Source of the DNA: an uncultured Clostridia bacterium
GTDB lineage: Bacteria; Bacillota; Clostridia; Saccharofermentanales; Fastidiosipilaceae
Length of the DNA: 8,527 nucleotides
Direction: 5' to 3'
Assembly (NCBI GenBank): GCA_947253135.1
Contig: CAMXYS010000067.1
Location: 1 to 8,527 of the forward strand
The position numbers were made by a program, and so were the translations under genes. Shown in pieces: positions 1 to 5,816 of this stretch (position 1 is the stretch's first letter; every line of letters begins with the position of its first letter). The notes under the pieces are model-generated. The model was not told where the DNA came from, made no database searches, and saw nothing but the letters and a program-made list of their open reading frames with translations.

Positions 1-2
1 TC

Positions 3-1232
3 GGCAAAATCATCCACCAAGGTCTGCCGGGCCGACTCCGCTTCTGCTGCAGTGTAATCGGCCTGCTCATCAGAAGTGGGTAACAAGGCCGGGTCGGTTG
101 CCTCAGCAGCAACTCCTTCCGCCTCGCCAAAAGAATCGCTCAGACCATCCGCCGCCCGGTCAAAGCGCTCGAAGATCGCTTCTTCCATGGCTTCATGGTA
201 CTGGCTCTCGCTCTTGATATCAATCTTCCAACCGGTCAGACGGGCCGCCAGACGGGCGTTCTGGCCTTCTCGCCCGATCGCCAAGGAAAGCTGGTGGTCC
301 GGCACGACTACCAAAGCCGATCCCTCTTCTTCATTTACTTCCACCCGCACAACTTTGGCGGGGCTCAAGGCATTGCTGATGTAATTCTCGAGGACAGGAT
401 CCCATTCCACAATATCGATTTTTTCATTGCCCAATTCATCCATGACCGCCTGAACCCGCATGCCGCGCTGGCCGACGCAGGCGCCGGTGGCATCTACATT
501 GGGGTCGCGACTAGCCACAGCCATTTTTGTCCTAAAGCCGGCATCTCTCGCAATGGAGGCAATCTCCACTGTGCCGTCAGCAATTTCCGGCACCTCTTGT
601 TCAAATAATTTCTTGACCAAGTTGGGATGGCTGCGGGACACAATAACAATAGGATGGCCCCGCCGTTCAATCACCCGGTCTATATAAAAACGCATTCTTT
701 GATTGAAATTATATTGTTCGTTTTTTACCTGGTCCCTTGGTGTCATAACCGCTTCTGCCCGACCAATATCCACCACCACCTCGCGGCGGTCCTTGCGCTG
801 GACAACACCGGTGCAGAGCTCCCCGATGCGACCGCTGAACTCCTCTTGAATCCGCTCTTTTTCAGCCGCCGTCAGCTTTTGCATAATCACACTTTTGGCC
901 GTTTGGGCAGCCAAGCGACCAAAATTTTGTGGCGGCAATTCAAATTCTAAAATATCACCCAACTCAAAATCCGGAGACAAGGCCTGGGCGTCCTCAAGCG
1001 TCATTTCAGAATTAGGGTCTAGTACATCTTGAACTATTTCCTTCATATAGTAGACGTGCATTTCGCCGGTTTCGCGGTCCACTTCCGCCCGTACTTCACC
1101 GCTGTTGCGGGCATCAAATTCTCTCTTATAGGCCGATACCAGAGCCTCCTCGATCGCTTCAAAAACAGATTCGCTGTCTAGCCCACGTTCTTTTTCTAAC
1201 AATTTAATTGCTTCTATTAATTCCGGATTCAT
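3..1232 (-). CDS. nusA: Transcription termination/antitermination factor NusA (5' part, runs off left edge)
   Basis: NusA binds RNA polymerase and nascent RNA and modulates pausing, termination and antitermination. I translated the minus strand from ATG at 1230-1232; 410 codons are visible without a stop, so the 3' end lies outside the window. The start MNPELIEAIKLLEKERGLD is a typical NusA N-terminus. Domains in order: RNA polymerase-binding N-terminal domain (about 1-130), S1 domain (from about 134, GRIGELCTGVVQR), KH1 with VGQRG at 253-257, and KH2 with IGREGQN near 319-325. After KH2 (about 345) the chain continues for at least 65 residues as an acidic, Ala/Glu-rich tail, longer than the short Bacillus-type NusA. 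An AAGGAG site at 1244-1249 lies 11 bases upstream, a slightly long spacing. rimP is directly upstream, the usual order. The identification is firm; the function of the tail is unknown. Confidence 0.96.
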   Translation of the reverse strand, partial: MNPELIEAIKLLEKERGLDSESVFEAIEEALVSAYKREFDARNSGEVRAEVDRETGEMHVYYMKEIVQDVLDPNSEMTLEDAQALSPDFELGDILEFELPPQNFGRLAAQTAKSVIMQKLTAAEKERIQEEFSGRIGELCTGVVQRKDRREVVVDIGRAEAVMTPRDQVKNEQYNFNQRMRFYIDRVIERRGHPIVIVSRSHPNLVKKLFEQEVPEIADGTVEIASIARDAGFRTKMAVASRDPNVDATGACVGQRGMRVQAVMDELGNEKIDIVEWDPVLENYISNALSPAKVVRVEVNEEEGSALVVVPDHQLSLAIGREGQNARLAARLTGWKIDIKSESQYHEAMEEAIFERFDRAADGLSDSFGEAEGVAAEATDPALLPTSDEQADYTAAEAESARQTLVDDFA

Positions 1233-1411
1233 CTACTCGCTATCTCCTTGTCTGGGTTGCTTTTGCTTGTCCTACACAACTTAAGATGACTTTTTCTCTT
1301 AATTAATGTGGCGATTATTGCCGCCACTGCTGCCCCCTCGCTGCCGGCCTCAATAGGCAGGCGGTGGGATGGTCGCAGTAAAAATCGCTTAGCCGCTGCG
1401 GCGAAACGGCC
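1233..1411 (-). other. rimP-nusA intergenic spacer with small inverted repeats
   Basis: This spacer of 179 bases contains no convincing coding region. It holds a 6-bp inverted repeat, GTGGCG (1308-1313) and CGCCAC (1322-1327), with an 8-base loop. A second GC-rich self-complementary stretch at about 1385-1404 is followed on the minus strand by five T (1380-1384), just after the rimP stop, and so resembles a weak intrinsic terminator. The nusA ribosome binding site is at 1244-1249. rimP and nusA are usually much closer together, so an internal regulatory step is possible, but neither hairpin is strong. Confidence 0.4.
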
Positions 1412-1885
1412 CTAAAAACGAATTGCGCGCACGGTCTTGGCCCTTTGCTCTGCCGGAAAAGTCAACCGCTGACCATTTTCCTGTGTCAAAGTTACCTCCC
1501 CGGTAGCTTCGTCATAGGCTTCCAACCAGCCAATATATTGCTTACTCCCCTCCCGGGGCTGATAGAGAGAGATCTCTACCCATTCTCCCAGGTGGCGTTG
1601 AAAATCAGCCGCCGTCTTGAGCGGGCGGTCAAGACCGGGAGATGATACGTCCAGATTATAGGTGGCTTTGGTATGCAGCTGTTCTTCTATTATAGGGTCA
1701 ATCGCCCGGGAGACGGCTACACAATCATCCATACTGACACCGCCTCTTTTATCAATATAGAAGCGCAAAAACCATTCACCGTCCTCCTTCAAAAAAGCGG
1801 TTTCGAGCAAATCTACGCCCTGGGCTTCAATGACATCCCTGCACAAGGCATCTGCTTGTAGAGCCAGTGGGTGTTTTGCAGACAT
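1412..1885 (-). CDS. rimP: Ribosome maturation factor RimP
   Basis: RimP is a cytoplasmic factor needed for maturation of the 30S ribosomal subunit. The protein is 157 residues, normal for the family. It carries the family hallmark YNLDVSSPGLDRPL (about 76-89) between the N-terminal alpha/beta domain and the C-terminal SH3-like domain (about 90-157). The reading frame stays open upstream to 2053, but I chose the ATG at 1883-1885 because AAGGAG (1895-1900) lies 9 bases before it and the protein then begins as RimP does. The upstream extension would translate leader RNA, including a terminator hairpin. It is followed by nusA after a spacer of 179 bases. The TAG stop is formed in the string CGTTTTTAG. 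Confidence 0.96.
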   Translation of the reverse strand: MSAKHPLALQADALCRDVIEAQGVDLLETAFLKEDGEWFLRFYIDKRGGVSMDDCVAVSRAIDPIIEEQLHTKATYNLDVSSPGLDRPLKTAADFQRHLGEWVEISLYQPREGSKQYIGWLEAYDEATGEVTLTQENGQRLTFPAEQRAKTVRAIRF

Positions 1886-1965
1886 AGTAAGACACTCCTT
1901 TATTGTCCCGACCGGAGGATTTTCCACAAACGGAATTTGCCCTCTTAGGACGAGATTTTCCCGAC

Positions 1966-1994
1966 AAAAAACGAAAGAGCGGGTAAACCCACTC
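1966..1994 (-). terminator. Intrinsic terminator-like hairpin in the rimP leader (candidate attenuator)
   Basis: Read on the minus strand, GAGTGGG (1988-1994) pairs with CCCGCTC (1977-1983) around a TTTA loop, giving 7 bp with one G-T pair. It is followed by TTTCGTTTTTT (1966-1976). This has the form of a Rho-independent terminator. It ends about 80 bases before the rimP start codon, and no minus-strand gene precedes it for several hundred bases, so it most likely interrupts the rimP-nusA leader itself rather than ending another gene. It could be controlled by NusA or another factor; that is inference. Confidence 0.65.
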
Positions 1995-2088
1995 CATGCC
2001 GAAAATTTATTACTTCTACATAAGATACCTCTGCAGTTTATCACAACCAGCAATCTTTGAAAAGAGCCTATTCCTCCGCGCCACCACT

Positions 2089-2129
2089 AAGCGGCCATGC
2101 ACCCCCGGTTTGCAAGGCATCTGCCGCTT
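2089..2129 (-). repeat. Inverted repeat in the upstream rimP leader
   Basis: Arms AAGCGGC and GCCGCTT (7 bp, exact) enclose a second 4-bp pair ATGC/GCAT with small internal loops. If transcription of rimP starts upstream, for example near the TAGAAT at 2178-2183, this would form a hairpin ahead of the leader terminator at 1966-1994. It has no T tract, so it is not a terminator itself; it could be a regulatory fold or a protein site. Confidence 0.4.
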
Positions 2130-2275
2130 GAAAACTGACTTGCTCGGTGCGTTTTTTAACTAGGAGAGCTTCGCATCATTCTAGGTAGACAAAGGCAGTA
2201 GACAGCCAACCGGTCAACTTTCAAAAGACCACTGTCAAATATCTTGCAACTACATTCTTCCGGGTGTGCAGGCAG

Positions 2276-2304
2276 TTTATTTTGTAGCCCGTTTGCGTTA
2301 CAAT
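2276..2304 (+). promoter_or_regulatory. Candidate sigma-A promoter for the P-loop gene
   Basis: A TACAAT hexamer (2299-2304) matches five of six bases of the -10 consensus. At 17 bases spacing the -35 position reads TTTATT (2276-2281), only three of six. It lies about 120 bases upstream of the start at 2424. No better pair was seen in this stretch, so this is a weak call. Confidence 0.3.
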
Positions 2305-2423
2305 CATTATGAACAAACGAATGGGTGGACGCAGGACGGCAACAATATATACCGGATCCTACTCCCCTTAACAAACACTATCACCAAGCTCCGGTGACCT
2401 TGAGTAACAAAGGAGACGAATTT

Positions 2424-2849
2424 ATGATTAACCTGATCATCGGCAAAAAAGGCAGCGGCAAAACCAGCCGGTTAGTAGACGACCTGAACGACCACGCCGT
2501 CGACAATGCGCAAAATGTTGTCTGTATTGAACACGGCCGCCGGATCGACCGCTATGTCCGGTATCAGATCCGTATGATCGATATTTCCGAGTACCCGGTT
2601 TCCGGTTTTAGTAACCTGCTTAGCTTTATTGCCGGAATCAGTGCCAAAGATTATGACATCACTCACCTTTACATTGACAGTATCGGCAAGGTTGCAGGAT
2701 CTGATGACCAAGATGAGTTCTTGGATTTCTGTCGCCAGCTGCACGATTTCCTTAAGGTTCACTCATTTAAGGTCAACATATTGATGAGCGTGGAGCGGTC
2801 TGAGCTCAAAGATGAAGTTCTCCGCTATGTCACCATTATTGAGAAATAA
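2424..2849 (+). CDS. Small P-loop ATP-binding protein of unknown function
   Basis: The protein has 141 residues. A Walker A motif, GKKGSGKT (7-14), sits directly at the N-terminus after strand MINLII. A Walker B-like strand, HLYID (81-85), follows, and a second strand, VNILMSVE (117-124), ends in a polar residue as in many P-loop folds. No membrane segment or DNA-binding motif is seen. I chose the ATG at 2424 because AGGAG (2411-2415) is 8 bases upstream and the P-loop then starts at the usual place; the frame is open 33 codons further upstream without a good ribosome binding site. Similar short single-domain P-loop proteins are, as I recall, known in Clostridia as conserved hypotheticals, sometimes labelled PilT-like, a label I would not use. 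A terminator follows at once, so it is probably a single-gene transcript. Nucleotide binding is likely; the role is unknown. Confidence 0.85.
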   Translation: MINLIIGKKGSGKTSRLVDDLNDHAVDNAQNVVCIEHGRRIDRYVRYQIRMIDISEYPVSGFSNLLSFIAGISAKDYDITHLYIDSIGKVAGSDDQDEFLDFCRQLHDFLKVHSFKVNILMSVERSELKDEVLRYVTIIEK

Positions 2850-2869
2850 CTTCGGGTGTCCGGAGTGTC

Positions 2870-2901
2870 AAAAGCCGGCCGGTTACCTGCCGGCTTTTTT
2901 T
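2870..2901 (+). terminator. Rho-independent terminator after the P-loop gene
   Basis: AAAGCCGGC (2871-2879) pairs with GCCGGCTTT (2889-2897), a 9-bp stem with a 9-base loop, and the 3' arm runs into a tract of seven T (2895-2901). It lies about 20 bases after the stop codon at 2849 and separates this gene from mscL. Confidence 0.9.
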
Positions 2902-2963
2902 ACCTAAGATGTTACAAAGCCCTCTGCAAGGTGATCGATTAACAGAAAAGAAAAGATTTAAAA

Positions 2964-3404
2964 ATGGCTTTCATTAGAGAATTTAAGGAATTTATTACCC
3001 GTGGCAACGTCGTCGACATGGCCGTCGGTGTCGTCGTAGGCTCTGCTTTTAAGGGTATTGTTGACGCTTTGGTTGACCATATCATTATGCCGGTTGTAGG
3101 CGTTTTAATATCCGGTATCAGCTTTGAAAAATTAGGGATTGTGCTCAGTGTAAAGGACGGTGAACCGAACATCTTGGCCTACGGCAAATTTATCAATGCC
3201 GTCGTCAACTTTCTGATTATCGCCCTGTGCCTCTTTCTTGTTATCAAGGGCATCAACAAGGTGCGCTCGCTCACTGATCGCAAAAAAGAGGAGGAAGCTG
3301 CCAAGGAGCCGGAAAAAGTTGATCCGGTGAAGCTGCAAAACGAGTTGCTGACCGATATTTTGAGCGAATTGAAAAAGCAAAATAGCGCTTCCAATAACGG
3401 ATAA
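2964..3404 (+). CDS. mscL: Large-conductance mechanosensitive channel MscL
   Basis: MscL is a homopentameric inner-membrane channel that opens under membrane tension and releases solutes during hypo-osmotic shock. The protein is 146 residues, typical length. It begins MAFIREFKEFITRGNVVDMA, with the conserved amphipathic N-terminal helix and the TM1 signature RGNVVDMAVGVVVGSAF (13-29). TM1 spans about 15-45, a periplasmic loop lies about 46-73, and TM2 about 74-96 (FINAVVNFLIIALCLFLVIK). A charged cytoplasmic helix with a Lys/Glu-rich linker forms the C-terminus (about 105-140). The start is clear from homology, although the upstream sequence is A-rich (AGAAAAGAAAAG) with no good AGGAGG, so initiation may be weak. 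ilvN follows after 31 bases without a terminator. Confidence 0.96.
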   Translation: MAFIREFKEFITRGNVVDMAVGVVVGSAFKGIVDALVDHIIMPVVGVLISGISFEKLGIVLSVKDGEPNILAYGKFINAVVNFLIIALCLFLVIKGINKVRSLTDRKKEEEAAKEPEKVDPVKLQNELLTDILSELKKQNSASNNG

Positions 3405-3435
3405 ATAAGCGCTGCAAAAGAGGAAGGATATCATC

Positions 3436-3939
3436 ATGAAAAAGCACACCCTGTCTGTCTTGGTCGAAAACAAGGCCGGCGTCCTCACCCGTGTGACCAA
3501 TCTTTTTTCCCGCCGAGGCTATAATATTGACTCCTTGGCTGTCGGTGAAACGGAAAACCCAACCGTCTCCCGAATCACCCTGACAACCGGTGCCGAAGAC
3601 CACCTGATCAAACAAATTATGAAGCTGCTGTACCAAATTCCTGATGTTATTTCCGCCCGCCACCTCTTGCCGGACGAATATTTCTCCCGTGAACTGGTCT
3701 TTGTCAAAGTAAAAGCTGAGCCCTCTGTCCGGGCAGAGATCGGACAAATCGTCGATATTTTTCGCGGCCATATTGTCGATTTGTCGCCCAGCTGCCTCAC
3801 CATCGAAATCACAGGCAATGACAATAAACTGAAGGCCCTGGGCCGCATGCTCGAGCCCTATGGAGTTTTAGAGCTAGTGCGCACAGGCATCATCGCCATT
3901 GAGCGCGGCGAACAGATTATGGAAGTTGAAAAAAGCTGA
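3436..3939 (+). CDS. ilvN: Acetolactate synthase small (regulatory) subunit
   Basis: This is the regulatory subunit of acetohydroxyacid synthase, the first common enzyme of valine, leucine and isoleucine synthesis; it activates the large subunit and confers end-product inhibition. The protein is 167 residues, full length. The N-terminal ACT domain (about 4-78) contains VENKAGVLTRVTNLFSRRGY, followed by NIDSLAVG. N12, G15 and N30 fall at the positions that bind valine in the enterobacterial IlvH protein. The C-terminal domain (about 84-160) has the conserved IFRGHIVDLSP and RTGIIAIERG. AGGAAGG (3421-3427) lies 8 bases before the ATG. No catalytic subunit gene (ilvB) is in the window, which is unusual since ilvB normally adjoins it. 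The symbols ilvN and ilvH are both used for this family. Confidence 0.95.
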   Translation: MKKHTLSVLVENKAGVLTRVTNLFSRRGYNIDSLAVGETENPTVSRITLTTGAEDHLIKQIMKLLYQIPDVISARHLLPDEYFSRELVFVKVKAEPSVRAEIGQIVDIFRGHIVDLSPSCLTIEITGNDNKLKALGRMLEPYGVLELVRTGIIAIERGEQIMEVEKS

Positions 3940-3956
3940 GCAAACAGGGGGATATT

Positions 3957-5273
3957 ATGAAACATAGACGCTTGCTGCCACTAGCACTTGTCCTACTGCT
4001 GGCAGCGCTCGCTGGCTGTCAAGCCTACCTGCCGAAAGCCGGAAGAAGAATGCCTTCCCCATCAGAAGTCGACGGACAGGTCAGCAGCCCTGCGACTCCG
4101 GCGGCCACTACTCAACCACCAAAACCGGTCGAAATATCAATCGGGATGACAGGCGATGTACTCATGCACGATTGGCTGATCAAAGGTGGGGAACAAGCTG
4201 ACGGCTCCTACAATTACGACCACATCTTTCAATATATGAGGCCCGAAATAGGCCGTTTAGATTATGCTATCGCCAATATGGAAGGCACCTTAGCAGGCCC
4301 CCCCTACACCGGTTACCCTCTTTTTTCAGCGCCCGATGCTGTGGCAGATGCGCTTAAAACAGCCGGTTTTGACATGGCTGTCTCTGCCAACAACCATATT
4401 CTGGACCGGCATGCTGAGGGCCTGGACCGCACCGTCTCCGTCTTGCGTAAAGCAGGCTTAACCACCCTGGGAGCCCGCCTGGAGGAAACTGAACCGCCCT
4501 TTCAAATTGTTGACATCAAAGGCATAAAAGTGGGCTTTTCCGCCTTTACCTATGAAACGGTTAAAGTGGACGGTATCAAGGGTTTAAACGGCTTGCGCAT
4601 CACCGCTGAAGTTGAACCTCGTCTCGACAGCTTTAGTCAAGAAGAGGCCTATATGCCTGCCGATATCGACAAGGTTGCTGGGCGGGTGGCAGACATGAGA
4701 GCTGCCGGAGCCGAAATTGTCGTCTTCGTCATGCACTGGGGAACCGAGTATGCCTACACGGAAGATGTCTATTCACAGGCTTATACAAAGGCTTTGGCAG
4801 ACGCCGGATGTGACTTGGTTTTTGCTTGCGGACCACACGTACTCTGGCCGGTGAGAACCTTGACTGCAAGCGATGGAGACCACCAAATGCTTTGCTTCTA
4901 TTCACTTGGTAACGCTGTTTCAGACCAGACCTATTCGACCGGCGACAGTGAGGGCCGGGCCGAAGACGGAATGTTGGCCGCTGCCAAATTTACGAAGGAC
5001 CCTACTACCGGAGCGGTCCGCCTGACAGCAGCCGGCTACATAGCAACTTACTGTCACAAAGACACAGTTGCTACCGCCAGCAACATCAACCGCATTATGC
5101 CAATCGAGCAAAGTTTGGCTGACCCGGAAGCATTTGACTGTAGCAACATCACTGATCTGCTGGAAGAATCTAAAACCCGAACTGAAAAATTGATGGCAGA
5201 AAATACGATCGCGGACGATTTGCCTTTCAGCGCTTACAGCAGTTTTTCCGATTCACCCTTTGAAACTGATTAA
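3957..5273 (+). CDS. CapA-family lipoprotein (PGA_cap metallophosphatase-like)
   Basis: A predicted exported lipoprotein of 438 residues. The signal peptide has MKHRR, a Leu/Ala core and the lipobox LAGC with Cys21. A Pro/Ser/Thr-rich linker (about 30-57) leads to a CapA-like domain (about 58-325) of the calcineurin-type phosphoesterase superfamily. Visible motifs are TGDVLMHD (65-72), NMEG (107-110), SANNH (143-147), MHWGTE (259-264), CGPHV (291-295) and YSLGN (315-319), so the metal-binding set appears complete. The C-terminal part (about 380-438) is acidic and probably flexible. CapA proteins take part in poly-gamma-glutamate capsule synthesis or attachment in Bacillus, but the family is broad and no capBCDE-like genes are here, so the substrate is unknown. 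It starts 17 bases after ilvN with GGGGGAT ahead of the ATG, which suggests cotranscription. Confidence 0.9.
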   Translation: MKHRRLLPLALVLLLAALAGCQAYLPKAGRRMPSPSEVDGQVSSPATPAATTQPPKPVEISIGMTGDVLMHDWLIKGGEQADGSYNYDHIFQYMRPEIGRLDYAIANMEGTLAGPPYTGYPLFSAPDAVADALKTAGFDMAVSANNHILDRHAEGLDRTVSVLRKAGLTTLGARLEETEPPFQIVDIKGIKVGFSAFTYETVKVDGIKGLNGLRITAEVEPRLDSFSQEEAYMPADIDKVAGRVADMRAAGAEIVVFVMHWGTEYAYTEDVYSQAYTKALADAGCDLVFACGPHVLWPVRTLTASDGDHQMLCFYSLGNAVSDQTYSTGDSEGRAEDGMLAAAKFTKDPTTGAVRLTAAGYIATYCHKDTVATASNINRIMPIEQSLADPEAFDCSNITDLLEESKTRTEKLMAENTIADDLPFSAYSSFSDSPFETD

Positions 5274-5304
5274 TTTTATCTGATTCAAAATTTAGGGAAT
5301 AAAC

Positions 5305-5334
5305 AAAGGGTCATGGTGCAAACCATGGCCCTTT
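5305..5334. terminator. Strong hairpin, probable bidirectional terminator between convergent genes
   Basis: A 13-bp stem with a single T-G wobble: AAAGGG (5305-5310) pairs with CCCTTT (5329-5334), continued by TCATGGT (5311-5317) with ACCATGG (5322-5328). The loop is GCAA on the plus strand. It lies 31 bases after the CapA-like gene and 83 bases after the minus-strand receiver gene. The T tract is short on the plus strand (CCCTTTACC) and somewhat better on the minus strand (CCCTTTGTTTATT), so it may end both transcripts. Confidence 0.75.
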
Positions 5335-5417
5335 ACCTCGTCCAGCTAATGGGCATCTGTGCTTAAGATTTATCCCCACCCTGAATAGTATGCCCCCGGG
5401 CTTTCATATGATAAAAA

Positions 5418-5816
5418 TTATTGCTCCAACATGGCCAGTAAAGAATCGACCAGATAGGAACTCGTCACTGACTCATAGAAAAAATTATTCACCCACCCTC
5501 TTTGCTGGGCCTCAATCATCTCTTTACGCAAAGTGGGATAGGCAAATTCATCACAAATTAAGCAAATGCTCACCTTACCCAATTTCTCTCTAAGCTGCTT
5601 AGCTGTCTCTGTGCGACCCGCTAACCCTAATGCCGAATCAGCGCACTTAACATCCATCAGGACAATGGCCGGCTTAACAGCCACACAGACCATGACCATG
5701 TCATCAGTAGGAGTGGGTTTAACCTTAATTGGTTCGACTGTACCGTCCCTTAAAAAGGCTGCTTCAATACCATCTGCTAGAATTTGATTGGCCAAGCTAA
5801 TCACAATCTTCTTCAT
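5418..5816 (-). CDS. Degenerate receiver-domain protein (pseudo-receiver, no output domain)
   Basis: The protein has 132 residues, the length of one CheY-like receiver domain, and no DNA-binding domain. KIVISLANQILADG matches the first strand and helix of NarL-type receivers, and IVLMDV places an aspartate at residue 55, the same number as the phospho-acceptor of the full regulator at 8527-7895. The acidic pair expected at 9-10 is A9/N10, the conserved Thr/Ser strand reads LICDE (86-90), and the conserved Lys near FFYES (112-116) is replaced by Glu. Normal Mg-dependent phosphorylation is therefore unlikely. The ATG overlaps the TGA of the upstream lipoprotein gene as ATGA, so it is probably translationally coupled; AAGGAA (5825-5830) lies 8 bases upstream. 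The fold assignment is by pattern only. It may act by protein-protein contact. Confidence 0.65.
   Translation of the reverse strand: MKKIVISLANQILADGIEAAFLRDGTVEPIKVKPTPTDDMVMVCVAVKPAIVLMDVKCADSALGLAGRTETAKQLREKLGKVSICLICDEFAYPTLRKEMIEAQQRGWVNNFFYESVTSSYLVDSLLAMLEQ

Larger units (their letters stand above)
1886..2423. other. Divergent intergenic region between rimP and the P-loop gene
   Basis: The region has 538 bases without a credible gene; open frames in it lack ribosome binding sites or homology-like composition. For the minus strand it holds the rimP ribosome binding site, the leader terminator (1966-1994) and a two-part inverted repeat: AAGCGGC (2089-2095) with GCCGCTT (2123-2129), and inside it ATGC (2097-2100) with GCAT (2117-2120). 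A TAGAAT hexamer on the minus strand (2178-2183) is a possible -10 box for rimP, but the best upstream hexamer, TTGGCT, is 20 bases away. For the plus strand there is a TACAAT -10-like box (2299-2304). Confidence 0.45.

Noticed and set aside
195..608. Plus-strand frame of 137 residues within nusA
   Set aside because: It is an antisense shadow of the nusA KH domains.
1886..2053. N-terminal extension of RimP by 56 residues in an open frame
   Set aside because: It would translate through the leader terminator, has no ribosome binding site, and the internal ATG at 1885 has an ideal one and matches the family start.
2018..2120. Possible leader peptide in the rimP leader starting MPCKPG
   Set aside because: No ribosome binding site and no run of regulatory codons; it is likely chance.
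2156..2374. Minus-strand frame of 72 residues upstream of rimP
   Set aside because: No ribosome binding site, Cys- and Ser-rich composition unlike a real protein, and it overlaps the 5' region of the P-loop gene.
3271..3771. Minus-strand frame of 166 residues across mscL and ilvN
   Set aside because: It is antisense to two well-identified genes and lacks a start signal.
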